Assembly (NCBI RefSeq): GCF_014836495.1
Contig: NZ_JACSQT010000019.1
Location: 1 to 36,859, forward strand
Source: Cytobacillus stercorigallinarum
Lineage (GTDB): Bacteria > Bacillota > Bacilli > Bacillales > Cytobacillaceae
Direction of reading: 5' to 3'
DNA length: 36,859 bases
The translations under genes were made by a program, and so were the position numbers. Each line of letters starts with the position of its first letter. Position 1 is the first letter of the stretch. Positions 8,891 through 17,457 of the stretch are shown piece after piece. The notes beneath the pieces are model-generated. The model did not search any database. It was given only the letters and a program-made list of their open reading frames with translations, and was not told the origin of the DNA.

Positions 8891-9545
8891 ACTTAGACGC
8901 GTTTTTATCTATATGCATAAGGACGCCATCAAGCCCTTTTTTAATATGCTGTCTAATATACTCTTGTGATCCTCTTTCATCCCCGCTAAATAATAAATCT
9001 ATGATTTTTTCATGTTCTTCTACTAATGTCGGATAAAAGTTTTCCTTTACCATATTACTACGCATATAATGAATTTTTGCTCTAATCATTTCTAACAACT
9101 CTGTTAACTGCTTATTCTTTGAGGCATAAATGATCATATCATGAAAGGCTTGGTCGAGCTTTCCTAGTTCGATTATATCTTTCTTTTCATTTGCCTGATA
9201 ACTAGCTACTAAATTCTCCTGTAGCTTTTCTTTTTCCATCTCAGAAATATTATGAATAGCTAAGCTGATAGCGAGCGCTTCTAAACTTTCTCGACATTGG
9301 AAAAGATCTACTACATCTTGAACCGTCGGCGTATAAACCTTTACATAGCCATCGTTATAGACAAGAAGACCATCTTGAATGAGCATTCGAATCGCTTCTC
9401 TAACGGGTCCTCTACTTATACCTAATTTACTTGCCGCTTTTGCTTCTACAATTCTCTCAGAAGGTTGATATACCCCTTCAAGAATTTCGCTCTTGATTAT
9501 ATGATATGCCTGTTGATGCAGAGACTCAGGTTTAACGATACGCAT
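8889..9545 (-). CDS. GntR family regulator, FadR/FCD subfamily
   Basis: 218 aa. N-terminal winged helix (residues about 8-75: HQQAYHIIKSEILEGVYQPSERI, then LGISRGPVREAIRML, the hallmark recognition segment of GntR proteins) and a C-terminal all-helical FCD domain (about 80-210) with the metal/ligand residues pattern D...H (DQAFHDMI) and H (EEHEKII). Such proteins sense carboxylic-acid metabolites. Lying just upstream of and co-directional with the bkd operon, it is the best candidate for a local regulator of it, but no operator was identified. Confidence 0.82.
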   Translation of the reverse strand: MRIVKPESLHQQAYHIIKSEILEGVYQPSERIVEAKAASKLGISRGPVREAIRMLIQDGLLVYNDGYVKVYTPTVQDVVDLFQCRESLEALAISLAIHNISEMEKEKLQENLVASYQANEKKDIIELGKLDQAFHDMIIYASKNKQLTELLEMIRAKIHYMRSNMVKENFYPTLVEEHEKIIDLLFSGDERGSQEYIRQHIKKGLDGVLMHIDKNASK

Positions 9546-9659
9546 AAATTACAAAACCTCCATTACAAACTTCGCCAATTAATAAACTTTATTATAGCAG
9601 AATTTTATTTAAAAATTTTGATATTTCATAACATGGATGAAATTCTTCGGTTTTTCAAC

Positions 9660-9690
9660 AAAATTAAAAGCGCTCTAGAACTTAGAGCGC
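9660..9690 (-). terminator. Terminator of yuiA
   Basis: GCGCTCTA/TAGAGCGC 8-bp stem with a 5-base loop followed leftward by TTTTAATTTTG, 30 bases after the yuiA stop. Confidence 0.8.
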
Positions 9691-9718
9691 CACCATAACA
9701 TTTTTATTCATTTACGAA

Positions 9719-9841
9719 TTATTTTTTATGTTTACCAGAACCACCGCAACAAGCGCATGTTTCCGATCCTCCAAGGATCAGTTGGAAATATCCTTGACCT
9801 GCACAATAGATACAAACTTTAGATTCATTTTTTACTGTCAT
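9719..9841 (-). CDS. yuiA: YuiA, small CxxC zinc-binding-like protein
   Basis: 40-aa gene found by direct reading. It starts MTVKNESKVCIYCAGQGY and ends CACCGGSGKHKK, with a CxxC pair and a CxCC group plus two G-x-G motifs, a DnaJ-like zinc knuckle pattern. The ATG has AAGGGGG upstream. It matches what I remember of Bacillus YuiA, and the neighbour yumB supports the synteny. Function unknown. Confidence 0.8.
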   Translation of the reverse strand: MTVKNESKVCIYCAGQGYFQLILGGSETCACCGGSGKHKK

Positions 9842-9942
9842 GTTGTTCATCCCCCTTGGAATAATTGAATTTTCTGATAATAACTAAATAATACAGAAAA
9901 ATATCAAAAATAGAAAGGTTCAAAAAACTGTAAAAACCCTTT

Positions 9943-9957
9943 ATGTAAACGCATACA
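9943..9957. promoter_or_regulatory. cre-like site upstream of yuiA
   Basis: ATGTAAACGCATACA matches WTGNAANCGNWNNCW at every position and is nearly the same as the cre in front of bkd. It lies about 100 bases upstream of yuiA and downstream of the NUDIX gene. Confidence 0.55.
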
Positions 9958-10005
9958 AGCGTTATTCTCTTTCTTATGCTTTAAATTATGCAATATATCG
10001 CAGGG

Positions 10006-10494
10006 TTACAAAAATAGTTTATAAGCAGTGTAGCCAAATTGATCTCCAGGATTAATACCATCAATTAATGTTTTGTTGTTATGATTGAGGTTCTCCCATA
10101 TGTACTGAATCATGACTGAGGTTGGTTGGTGATGGATAAGTTCCAGTGGATCCATAAATTGGACATCATCTATTTCTTTTTCTTCTTTTACAATTGCCTG
10201 ATTTACATCAGCTTCCAAAAGAAAGATGACCATATTGTCGCTAATGTCATTTTTAATCACTCCCGTACGAAGCCCTATCATCTCTTTCACACGACAAGAT
10301 AGCCCAGTTTCTTCTTTCACTTCTCTAATAATGGCTTCATCTGCTGTTTCATCTCGCTCTACAAAACCGGCAGGTAATGACCACTTTCCTTTTAAACCAC
10401 CGTATGTCTTGTTTACAACTAACCATTCATTCTTTTCATTGATTAACAGGCCGCAAACCCCGAGCCACACTTTCCCTCTATCAGCTTTCCCCAT
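10006..10494 (-). CDS. NUDIX hydrolase
   Basis: 162 aa. A complete Nudix box GX5EX7REVKEETGL (GFVERDETADEAIIREVKEETGL region, residues about 42-64) gives the metal-binding helix. Hydrolyses a nucleoside diphosphate linked to another moiety; substrate not predictable. The N-terminus KVWLGVCGLLINEKNEWLVV is the usual first beta strands, and a C-terminal extension of about 40 residues (INPGDQFGYTAYKLFL) is unassigned. Leftward, between yumB and yuiA; ribosome site GGAGGGATAAA before the ATG. Confidence 0.9.
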   Translation of the reverse strand: MGKADRGKVWLGVCGLLINEKNEWLVVNKTYGGLKGKWSLPAGFVERDETADEAIIREVKEETGLSCRVKEMIGLRTGVIKNDISDNMVIFLLEADVNQAIVKEEKEIDDVQFMDPLELIHHQPTSVMIQYIWENLNHNNKTLIDGINPGDQFGYTAYKLFL

Positions 10495-10522
10495 TTTATC
10501 CCTCCTCAGATGGATTAATTGA

Positions 10523-10556
10523 TAAAAAAAAGAGCAAACATATCGTTTGCCCTCAT
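10523..10556 (-). terminator. Terminator of yumB
   Basis: Leftward GGGCAAAC, 5-base loop, GTTTGCTC, then eight T. Follows the yumB stop codon. Confidence 0.8.
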
Positions 10557-10568
10557 ATATTTAACTTA

Positions 10569-11783
10569 TTAAAGAACGTTGAATTTACCTTTTTTCGCAA
10601 CTAATGAAGCGCCACCGATCATTAATAATGCACGGTTATCAACCATTTTCTTCATAAATGAAGCTTTTTTACCAACCACTTTTTTACCAAATACAACACC
10701 AATTGCATCATCTTCACCTAAAGAACATACTGTACCTTTGTTATCAAAAGTAAATGTTCCTAGGTCTTTATTTTGAATAAGTGCAGCAATATTTTTTGCA
10801 ACTAATTCACCTTGTTGCATAGCAATTTGTGCAGTTGGTGGATAAGGACGATTAATCTCTTCATTAATGACTAATGAACTGTCACCAATAACAAAGATAT
10901 TGTCATGTCCTGGTGCTCTTAAGTTCTCATCTACTTTTATACGTCCACGCATAGCTTCGAATCCAGATTTTTCAATAATTGCATTCCCACGAATACCAGC
11001 AGCCCAGATGACAGTACCAGCTTTAATTTCTTCTACATCATCTTCGCCTTTTGCCACGATAATACCATCAGGTGTACCTTCTTTAATCGCTGTACCAATG
11101 CGGAATTGAACACCTTTCTTCTCAAGATGAGCAACTGCATATTCAACTAATTCAGGATCAAAACCTGGTAATACCATTGGAGCTGCCTCAACACAAACAA
11201 TTTTCACCTTTTCAAAAGGTACATCATATTCTTTGCATAGTTCAGGAATACGGTTACCTAATTCACCAAGGAACTCGATACCTGTGAAACCAGCACCACC
11301 AACAACGATTGATAGGCGTGTATCATCTTTTACTTCTTCTGTATTATAAGTAGCAAATTGATACTCGATATGCTCACGAATTTGACGCGCAGAATTGATA
11401 TTAGAAATTGAGAAAGCGTATTCTTTTAATCCTTTAATACCAAATGTTTCTGATTCTCCGCCTAGTGCAACAACTAAATAGTCGTATTCAAGCTCACCTT
11501 TTTCAAGAAGAACTTTCTTCTCATCTGTTTTAATTTCAACAGCGGTGCCTTTTACAAACTCAACTTTACCGTTGTCAATTACTTTACTTATATCATAACG
11601 TACTCGGTCGTGATGTAATGTACCGGCAGATGCTTCATGTAACCAAGTTGTTTCATAATGGTAATCATTTTTATTCACAAGAATAATTTCAGCATCATTT
11701 GCTCCGATTTGTTTCTGCAAACGAGTTGCAGTCATTAATCCACCGTAACCTGCACCTAAAATAACGATTTTTGGCTTTTTCAA
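10569..11783 (-). CDS. yumB: Type II NADH dehydrogenase-like protein YumB
   Basis: About 404 aa from a TTG at 11783 (an upstream GTG at 11798 lacks a good ribosome site; AGGTGG suits the TTG). Two Rossmann folds: FAD motif [10 protein letters not shown] at the N-terminus and NAD motif [16 protein letters not shown] (about residues 160-175); C-terminal FAD contact VIGDSS. Non-proton-pumping NADH:quinone oxidoreductase family, membrane-peripheral through the C-terminus. Divergently transcribed from yumC, as in Bacillus. Confidence 0.88.
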   Translation of the reverse strand: MKKPKIVILGAGYGGLMTATRLQKQIGANDAEIILVNKNDYHYETTWLHEASAGTLHHDRVRYDISKVIDNGKVEFVKGTAVEIKTDEKKVLLEKGELEYDYLVVALGGESETFGIKGLKEYAFSISNINSARQIREHIEYQFATYNTEEVKDDTRLSIVVGGAGFTGIEFLGELGNRIPELCKEYDVPFEKVKIVCVEAAPMVLPGFDPELVEYAVAHLEKKGVQFRIGTAIKEGTPDGIIVAKGEDDVEEIKAGTVIWAAGIRGNAIIEKSGFEAMRGRIKVDENLRAPGHDNIFVIGDSSLVINEEINRPYPPTAQIAMQQGELVAKNIAALIQNKDLGTFTFDNKGTVCSLGEDDAIGVVFGKKVVGKKASFMKKMVDNRALLMIGGASLVAKKGKFNVL

Positions 11784-12215
11784 GTGTATCACTTCCACCT
11801 TTAATATATTTTATAGTACTTCTTATCCCCTATTTTTTTAAAAATAAAAGATTGTGATATCCTTCACTAACACGGACAAAAAAATGTTCGAAAAATGTCA
11901 CAAAAAATTAATAAATATATCTTCTATTACATAGTATTCCTTTTCTATCTTATTTTCAAGCTAAATTGACACTTTGAGAATTTTAAGATTTTTTTATTTA
12001 ATAATGATTTTCAATACTATCAAATCAACATTGGTACCGCTTTCATGTTTTACCTTCCTAAAGGAAATTTAACCGTATTTTTCTAGTCATCGCTTTATTT
12101 CCAAAAGATAATATGAAGGGACTTCTTTTGACATGTAACGCCAAATGATACAGAATAGTCTAATATTATGATAAACTAATTAAAACACCATAATATATAA
12201 TTAGGGGGAATCACT
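11784..12215. promoter_or_regulatory. Divergent yumB/yumC control region with possible Fur box
   Basis: 432 bp of AT-rich DNA with no gene. TTGACA at 12128-12133 is a good -35 for yumC, though the matching -10 (CAGAAT) is poor. At 12000-12018 AATAATGATTTTCAATACT matches the 19-bp Fur consensus at about 14 positions. Iron control would make sense for a ferredoxin/flavodoxin reductase but is inference. Confidence 0.35.
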
Positions 12216-13205
12216 TTGACTGAACAGAAGATTTTTGACATCACGATTATTGGCGGGGGGCCAACTGGGCTATTCACCGCTTTTTACGGTGGGATGAGAC
12301 AAGCATCTGTTAACATTATTGAAAGCTTACCTCAACTAGGTGGACAGCTTTCTGCCCTTTATCCTGAAAAATATATCTACGATGTTGCTGGATTTCCGAA
12401 AATCCGCGCACAAGAGTTAATAGATAATCTTGTTGAACAGATGGACAAATTTGACCCAACGATATCTTTAGAGCAATCTGTACAAACTTTGGAGAAACTA
12501 GCAGATGGAACATTCAAAATTACGACAGATAAAGATGTCCACTTTTCAAAATCTGTCATTATCACTGCTGGTAACGGCGCATTCCAACCACGTCGTTTAG
12601 AATTGGAAAGCGCAAAAGAATACGAAGGAAAAAACCTTCATTACTTTATTAACGACCTCAACCATTTTGCCGGCAAAAGAGTCGTCGTATTTGGTGGAGG
12701 AGACTCTGCATTAGACTGGGCTTTAATGCTTGAGCCTATCGCAGAAAAGGTCACAATTGTTCACCGTAGAGACAAATTCCGTGCCCATGAACATAGTGTT
12801 GAAAACCTCGAAAACTCTAAAGTCGATATTAAAACACCATATATTCCAGCCGAATTAGTGGGCGATGAAAGCGGCGTTAACCAAGTTATCCTCGAAAAAG
12901 TTGGTGAAGAAGAGAAAGAAGTAATCGACGTCGATGCAGTTGTTGTTAACTATGGTTTTGTCTCTTCATTAGGTCCAATTAAAGAATGGGGCTTTGACAT
13001 TCAAAAGAACTCTATCGTAGTTAACCAAAAGATGGAAACGAATATTGAAGGCGTATATGCCGCTGGAGATATTTGTACTTACGACGGCAAAGTAAAATTA
13101 ATTGCTTGTGGATTTGGCGAAGCACCAGTTGCAGTCAGTCACGCAAAAACATATATTGACCCTAAAGCAAGAGTACAACCTAAGCATAGTACTTCAATGT
13201 TTTAA
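12216..13205 (+). CDS. yumC: Ferredoxin/flavodoxin-NADP+ reductase, YumC type
   Basis: 329 aa, thioredoxin-reductase-like FNR of Gram-positive bacteria. FAD motif [13 protein letters not shown] at the N-terminus, NADPH motif [15 protein letters not shown] (about residues 152-166) followed by HRRDKFRAH, which binds the 2'-phosphate, and the C-terminal [14 protein letters not shown]. It lacks the CxxC of thioredoxin reductase, as expected for this class. Supplies electrons to ferredoxin or flavodoxin and thereby to Fe-S and haem metabolism. TTG start with AGGGGGAA upstream. Confidence 0.92.
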   Translation: MTEQKIFDITIIGGGPTGLFTAFYGGMRQASVNIIESLPQLGGQLSALYPEKYIYDVAGFPKIRAQELIDNLVEQMDKFDPTISLEQSVQTLEKLADGTFKITTDKDVHFSKSVIITAGNGAFQPRRLELESAKEYEGKNLHYFINDLNHFAGKRVVVFGGGDSALDWALMLEPIAEKVTIVHRRDKFRAHEHSVENLENSKVDIKTPYIPAELVGDESGVNQVILEKVGEEEKEVIDVDAVVVNYGFVSSLGPIKEWGFDIQKNSIVVNQKMETNIEGVYAAGDICTYDGKVKLIACGFGEAPVAVSHAKTYIDPKARVQPKHSTSMF

Positions 13206-13207
13206 GA

Positions 13208-13240
13208 AAAAAGCCCGGAAATCGTTTCCGGGTTTTTCTA
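13208..13240 (+). terminator. Terminator of yumC
   Basis: CCCGGAAA-TCG-TTTCCGGG stem-loop followed by five T; A-run on the other side. Confidence 0.9.
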
Positions 13241-13350
13241 CACCTTCAAAACCAATATACGGTTTCTCACCATTTTTACTATACTAATTTCAACTAACAA
13301 TCCTTATATGATGAGTTTTAACTTTCTAACTTTACATAAGCATGCTAAGT

Positions 13351-13386
13351 AAAAAAAGATCTCCCCTAATTAAAGGAAGATCTCTT
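13351..13386 (-). terminator. Original yutM terminator, displaced by the element
   Basis: Leftward AGATCTTCC, loop TTTAATTA, GGGGAGATCT and seven T. It immediately follows the orphan copy of the yutM 3' end (attL), 16 bases past its stop codon, so it must have been the yutM terminator before integration. It is now about 14 kb from the gene. Confidence 0.75.
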
Positions 13387-13401
13387 CACTAATAAAATGA
13401 G

Positions 13402-13494
13402 TTAGCACTCTTCAGGCGTGCCAACCTTTGTTGCTGTTCTAAAAGAAGATCCACAGCCGCAATTGGCAATCGCATTTGGGTTGTCGATAGTGAA
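13402..13494. repeat. attL: 93-bp direct repeat, orphan yutM 3' end
   Basis: Identical over 93 bp to 27316-27408. Read leftward it encodes the last 30 residues of YutM (FTIDNPNAIANCGCG...EEC) plus the stop. A TAA stands directly before its first codon, so it is not translated from the element side. Confidence 0.95.
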
Positions 13495-13739
13495 TTAGTC
13501 GGTCAGTTAGACGGTAGATTAAACGCGATAATATCAACGTTTATTACCTTTTTCGACGATTGTTATTATTCGTTCGGATTAATAACACCGCTCATTCATA
13601 GCGATGGATTACGTTAACTTAATCTTACCCAAAGTTTTCCGATAACACAAGCGGTATTTGCATCGAATGAGTAATTATCCGCGAATCAAAAGTTAATTGC
13701 GTCAGAATCGCTTTCACAAGCGCTATGTAAAAAGACGCC
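13495..13739. other. Left-end non-coding region of the element
   Basis: 245 bp with no gene. Contains the left arm-like site, one copy of TATCAACGTTTA (13532-13543) and, at its inner end, the terminator of the lipoprotein gene. Confidence 0.6.
13497..13516 (+). promoter_or_regulatory. Putative integrase arm site, left
   Basis: Two bases inside attL: AGTCGGT, eight bases, CGGTA. The same arrangement in inverted orientation is at 27279-27298 inside attR. Identity is 14 of 20 bases by eye. Confidence 0.4.
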
Positions 13740-13757
13740 TCAATTGGCGCCTCTTAA
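13726..13757 (-). terminator. Terminator of the tail/lipoprotein operon
   Basis: Leftward AGAGGCGCC, loop AATTGA, GGCGTCTTTTT; the stop codon of the lipoprotein lies in the loop. Confidence 0.75.
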
Positions 13758-14171
13758 AGCTTCTGCATCTTTTAATTTATTCTTCGCTTCGTCATAGTTT
13801 TCGTTTTTAACATTAACTCCAGCGTTTGCTATCAGCTTAAAATACTCTTCATTTTCCGGATGTTTTGCCGTCAACTCCGCGCCAAATACATACAAATAGT
13901 TACCCCATTCGGACGTTAGCTCTCCTGCTTCATAAAGACGGAAAAACTCATTTTCTAATGGTTCTGCGTGTTCTAGCGAATATACTTCTTCACCGGATTC
14001 AACAAGATCGTAAACCTCTTGTGCGGTGTACTTCTCCCAAGGTTGATTCTCAGTTTCTGCGGCAACTACGTCAGCGCTTGCTTTGACTTCTTTGCTTTTC
14101 CCATCTTCCGTAGACTCACTTGCGCAAGCAGTTAATAGTAAAAGTAGCGCCAATGTAATTAATTTCCGCAT
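13740..14171 (-). CDS. Small lipoprotein of the element
   Basis: 143 aa. Lipoprotein signal peptide: MRK, hydrophobic stretch LITLALLLLL and lipobox LTAC with the modified cysteine at residue 16. The mature part is acidic, starts with a Ser/Lys/Glu-rich linker, and is otherwise helical (WEKYTAQEVYDLVESGEEV...). No family recognised. It is the last gene after the tail-spike gene (51 bases downstream) and ends in a terminator. Phage-borne surface lipoproteins often act in superinfection exclusion (for example Ltp of phage TP-J34), so that is a reasonable but untested guess; a plain cell-envelope morphon is the alternative. Confidence 0.72.
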   Translation of the reverse strand: MRKLITLALLLLLTACASESTEDGKSKEVKASADVVAAETENQPWEKYTAQEVYDLVESGEEVYSLEHAEPLENEFFRLYEAGELTSEWGNYLYVFGAELTAKHPENEEYFKLIANAGVNVKNENYDEAKNKLKDAEALRGAN

Positions 14172-14222
14172 TACCCATCACCTTTTTTATTTTAATTCTA
14201 GCATATTTTTCCTAGTTTATCA

Positions 14223-16115
14223 CTAAAAATTTCCTCCGCCGCGTGATTGAATAAAGAATTGCGTTGTTATTTGCGCTGTTATTCGACCGAGACTATTCGG
14301 CGTGATCTCTACTGTATGCCAGCCTCTATTTACCCTACCGCTTGAATCCTTTCCGAGGTAAGGAATTAAATCTATATTCTGCCCACTAGTTGAAGTATGC
14401 GGAACTGTATTACCGTCCACTTTAATCGTGACTCGGGACGGCGTTGTATTCAATTTAAATATGCCGTGCTGAATCTCGTGCGTATGATCCGGCAATGTAA
14501 AATCATGCGTATGGTTTGGGATAGACACGCTATGCGAATGATTTGGAACATTAAAGTTGTGAGTATGGGACGGAATCGAGACGCTATGTGTGTGACTTCC
14601 TATCGTAATCTCATGCGAATGATTAAACCTGTCCCCCGGTATTTGTACCTCGTGGACATGGGCGTTACTCAACCCTTCCGGTATCCCACTCATCAAGTTT
14701 AGTTGAGAAAAGTTTCTTGTACTGGTTGTTGTTTGGGTACCTCCGCCAGCACTAGACGTTTGAGAACTACCGCCCCCACTTGCGGTTGATGTACTAACGC
14801 CCCCACCGCTCGAACTTGTTGCCGTTGTTGCTCCTCCGCCGGAAGTAGTTGTTGACGTTGCTCCGCCGCCTTCTGTAGCTTTTCCATACGTCCTAAATTC
14901 CGAGGTATCAAAGGTTAATTCTAATTTGTTAACGCGAACCATTTCATCCGGCAAATAAAAACGGATTGACGCCGGGTTATTTTGGTCTGCATTATCGTTA
15001 TAATCATGCGAATCAATATTTGTAGCCCCTTGCGCATACACTTCGTTAATTTGTTGGCGCCTCTCTAAGTCTGCTTGAGTAGTTCCAAGGTTTTCTGTCT
15101 TGTTTGCGATTTCTAATTCAATTTCACCTGGCGCCCCAACTATGTCCTTCTTGGCTTCGGAAACAATCCGCGCTTCAATAATACCTAGGTCAGGGTCAGT
15201 TATGCGAACGATTCGGCCTAGTTTTAATTTATGGGCATCAACGCCGGTTAAGCTAGATAAATCCGCGGCACTAACTTGATAACTGACTTTAGGTACGCTT
15301 CTTTCTTTAAGTAGTGCCTGCGCGCTGGCTTTTAATGAATCTGCATCCTCAAAACGACGGTCAACCCAAACATACGGTATTAATCCGAATTTTGAAATTG
15401 ACGCGTCATCCTGCAAATATGGTACGCCGTTATTGACTTTCTCAATTGATAATTGATTAATGCCCTCGCCATAGCCTTGCGGATATATACGATTTATGAT
15501 GCCAGTCGGATCAACTTCTCGATGGACTTCACGTTGATTGACGCCATATCTTATTTCGCATGAGACGGCGTTCTGCGGTTCGACAATATTTAAAGTCCAT
15601 GGATATGACGTCGTATCAAATGTCCACTCATAAGGCTGGTCGAATGGTTGCGCGATAGAGAATAACGGGCCGAGCAATCCGTTTTCATTTTCCCATTTAT
15701 AGTGGAAGTAGCGCGTGAAGTCGCATCGACCAAGTCGCCAATGCTTCGTTGTTTGTCGCGCAAGTATATATTCGATGTTTTGCCTAGTCGTCCAATTAAT
15801 TGTTTGATGGTATTTAAATAGAACATCATCTAGTAATGTCGCAATTACATGATCGCATTCATATTGAATCGCATAACTTGATTCTGACTTAGATGTTTTT
15901 GCTGGTACAATGCGAAAAAGTCCGATATATTCGCCGGTTGCATCGTCTACAATTTCAACGTAATTAAAAGGTTCACACTCTTTATTCTTCGGATCGTCTA
16001 ACGGTAAAATAAAAGAAGCGCCCCAAATTTCGTTGAGACGCTTCTTGTACGATACGCTATGTGCATTTTCGAGTATTGCGATAGGCTGGCGCGAACGATT
16101 CAGTATTTTAATCAT
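14223..16115 (-). CDS. Phage tail-spike / endopeptidase-tail-like protein with HxH repeats
   Basis: 630 aa. The first ~370 residues (MIKILNRSRQPIAILENAHSV..., FILPLDDPKN, DDATGEYIGLFRIV) resemble the N-terminal domain of Gram-positive prophage minor structural proteins (Prophage_tail family, tail-hub associated). Residues about 412-468 are a low-complexity GGG/Ser/Thr linker. Residues about 485-550 hold seven HxH motifs, five in a 9-residue period of the form [SND]HxHxxxxP, like the metal-binding fibre/spike tips of phages. The C-terminal GWHTVEITPNSLGRI...FIQSRGGGNF is a pattern I recall from Bacillus tail spikes. It would bind the host surface. It overlaps the upstream 74-aa gene by ATGA. 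The other tail genes that normally precede it are absent. Confidence 0.82.
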   Translation of the reverse strand: MIKILNRSRQPIAILENAHSVSYKKRLNEIWGASFILPLDDPKNKECEPFNYVEIVDDATGEYIGLFRIVPAKTSKSESSYAIQYECDHVIATLLDDVLFKYHQTINWTTRQNIEYILARQTTKHWRLGRCDFTRYFHYKWENENGLLGPLFSIAQPFDQPYEWTFDTTSYPWTLNIVEPQNAVSCEIRYGVNQREVHREVDPTGIINRIYPQGYGEGINQLSIEKVNNGVPYLQDDASISKFGLIPYVWVDRRFEDADSLKASAQALLKERSVPKVSYQVSAADLSSLTGVDAHKLKLGRIVRITDPDLGIIEARIVSEAKKDIVGAPGEIELEIANKTENLGTTQADLERRQQINEVYAQGATNIDSHDYNDNADQNNPASIRFYLPDEMVRVNKLELTFDTSEFRTYGKATEGGGATSTTTSGGGATTATSSSGGGVSTSTASGGGSSQTSSAGGGTQTTTSTRNFSQLNLMSGIPEGLSNAHVHEVQIPGDRFNHSHEITIGSHTHSVSIPSHTHNFNVPNHSHSVSIPNHTHDFTLPDHTHEIQHGIFKLNTTPSRVTIKVDGNTVPHTSTSGQNIDLIPYLGKDSSGRVNRGWHTVEITPNSLGRITAQITTQFFIQSRGGGNF

Positions 16116-16336
16116 TTACGTACCACCTTTATATGAGACGGCGTCCTAGATACAAGCATTTCATAGCTATCTGTCCGAATTACTGCCGGCTCTGTGTGAC
16201 CGACTGCATTAAATATTTGTCGCTTGAGTTGCTGCAAGTCAAATGACCTTAATTCTTGGACATTTTCTAATTCATCCGTTAGGATAGCTTTCTTCTCGCG
16301 AAACCTTCGATTTTCAATAGATAAAGTATAGTCCAT
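16112..16336 (-). CDS. Hypothetical protein, 74 aa
   Basis: MDYTLSIENRRFREKKAIL..., a basic, mostly helical/beta small protein without recognised family. Strong ribosome site (TAGGAGGGATTCT) before ATG. Its stop overlaps the tail-spike start (ATGA), so it is made together with the spike; a chaperone or adaptor for it is possible but unproven. Confidence 0.72.
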   Translation of the reverse strand: MDYTLSIENRRFREKKAILTDELENVQELRSFDLQQLKRQIFNAVGHTEPAVIRTDSYEMLVSRTPSHIKVVRK

Positions 16337-16347
16337 AGAATCCCTCC

Positions 16348-16379
16348 TAAAAATTAGAAGAAGCGCCCAAAGGACGCCT
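16348..16379 (-). terminator. Hairpin between the 59-aa and 74-aa genes
   Basis: Leftward AGGCGTCC-TTT-GGGCGCTT, eight pairs counting GU, followed by CTTCT only. A weak terminator or mRNA processing/attenuation hairpin inside the operon. Confidence 0.45.
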
Positions 16380-16559
16380 CTATAAACCTTGTATTCTTCC
16401 CGCTTGTTTTAATCGTTGATATAAGCTCCGCCCAGCCTCTCGACCGTCTGTCTGACGCGGCATCCGTTTAGCTCCATTCATTGACGAAGATGGATCGACG
16501 CCTTTTACTTCCTTTTTGCGTTCTAAGCGTTCTGACACTTTTCGTTCGAAATCGCTCAC
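16380..16559 (-). CDS. Hypothetical protein, 59 aa
   Basis: Found by direct reading. Starts at GTG (16559), GGGAGG seven bases upstream, overlapping the stop of the 234-aa gene by GTGA. Sequence MSDFERKVSERLERKKEV..., then KRMPRQTDGREAGRSLYQRL...GRIQGL; very basic and rich in Arg/Lys, mainly helical. The overlap and ribosome site make it a real gene. Function unknown. Confidence 0.72.
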   Translation of the reverse strand: MSDFERKVSERLERKKEVKGVDPSSSMNGAKRMPRQTDGREAGRSLYQRLKQAGRIQGL

Positions 16560-17260
16560 TTCGCTGCCTCCCTTATCTTTTCAACCGCAAGCATAGTCGT
16601 ATAAGCTGTTGCCGGATTCTGACTATCTTTTATTGCGCCAAGAATCTTAAATTGCAGTGCAGCTCCGTCTAGTCCAGTAGATTTTTTCAAGTCTGCCTCA
16701 ATATCTTGAATTGTTACCCTGTTAACGCCATTTCCTTCGAGCTTCTGCGATAACTTAGGCCATTGCGTCAACAAGCCAACCTTTTCGGCGTCAGAAGCGC
16801 TCGCGATAGCCACTTTCAACATATCCGCTACGTCCTGCCCGATGCCAAGGTCGAGCCGTAACGACACTGCGTCGGCAAACTTAACGCCCTCCTCGCTTGT
16901 CTCAAACGAAAATGCTTTCGTTGCTGCTTCGCGATAGGTTGCTTCTAATTCGACCGCATAGTCCTCACGCTGTGCCGCTACGTCCTCGTCTAGCTTGCGT
17001 CGTAACTCTTGCAATTGATACTCGCGTTCAGCTTCGTTGTCCGCGTAGCGCGGGTTTTCCTTCAATGCATCGCGTTGCTCTTTATATCGTTTTACTAAGC
17101 TATTGATCTCTGTTTCGTAAGATTTCAGCTTCGGATAGTCTACTTTAACGGCTTTCCCTTTTTCGAGTAAAATCTTCGCATCTTGATCGCTATATTCGTA
17201 GATATTACCGGCTGCGTTGCCGCCATCTGCGCTGAGTAAATAAATTTGTTGGTTTTCCAT
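16556..17260 (-). CDS. Hypothetical coiled-coil protein, 234 aa
   Basis: Starts MENQQIYLLSADGGNAAGN, a short GGNAAGNIYEYSD segment, then a long charged coiled coil (about residues 45-110, YETEINSLVKRYKEQRDAL...RRKLDEDVAAQRE) and a helical C-terminal half. No family recognised. Location just before the tail-spike module suggests a virion-assembly or tail-associated role; the coiled coil would also fit a scaffold. Overlaps the upstream gene by TAATG. Well placed for a structural protein, but no direct evidence. Confidence 0.7.
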   Translation of the reverse strand: MENQQIYLLSADGGNAAGNIYEYSDQDAKILLEKGKAVKVDYPKLKSYETEINSLVKRYKEQRDALKENPRYADNEAEREYQLQELRRKLDEDVAAQREDYAVELEATYREAATKAFSFETSEEGVKFADAVSLRLDLGIGQDVADMLKVAIASASDAEKVGLLTQWPKLSQKLEGNGVNRVTIQDIEADLKKSTGLDGAALQFKILGAIKDSQNPATAYTTMLAVEKIREAAK

Positions 17261-17457
17261 TAAGCATCCTCCGTTAATCTGTTTTTTAGTTCACCGATCG
17301 CGTCCGCATCATGATTCGCGACCTTAGTAAATAAGTTGATAATATCTGCGTCAATCATTGCGCCTGCCAATTCCTTTTTCAGCGTTTCTACATATACCTC
17401 TTTCTTTGCGTGTGCTACCGCCTCAATCGTTTCTTTGAAATCCTTCGCGTTTACCAT
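17260..17457 (-). CDS. Hypothetical protein, 65 aa
   Basis: MVNAKDFKETIEAVAHAKKEVYVETLKKELAGAM..., acidic and helical throughout. No recognised family. Its ATG directly follows the stop of the 116-aa gene and its own stop overlaps the next start (TAATG), so it is translationally coupled on both sides. Confidence 0.7.
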   Translation of the reverse strand: MVNAKDFKETIEAVAHAKKEVYVETLKKELAGAMIDADIINLFTKVANHDADAIGELKNRLTEDA

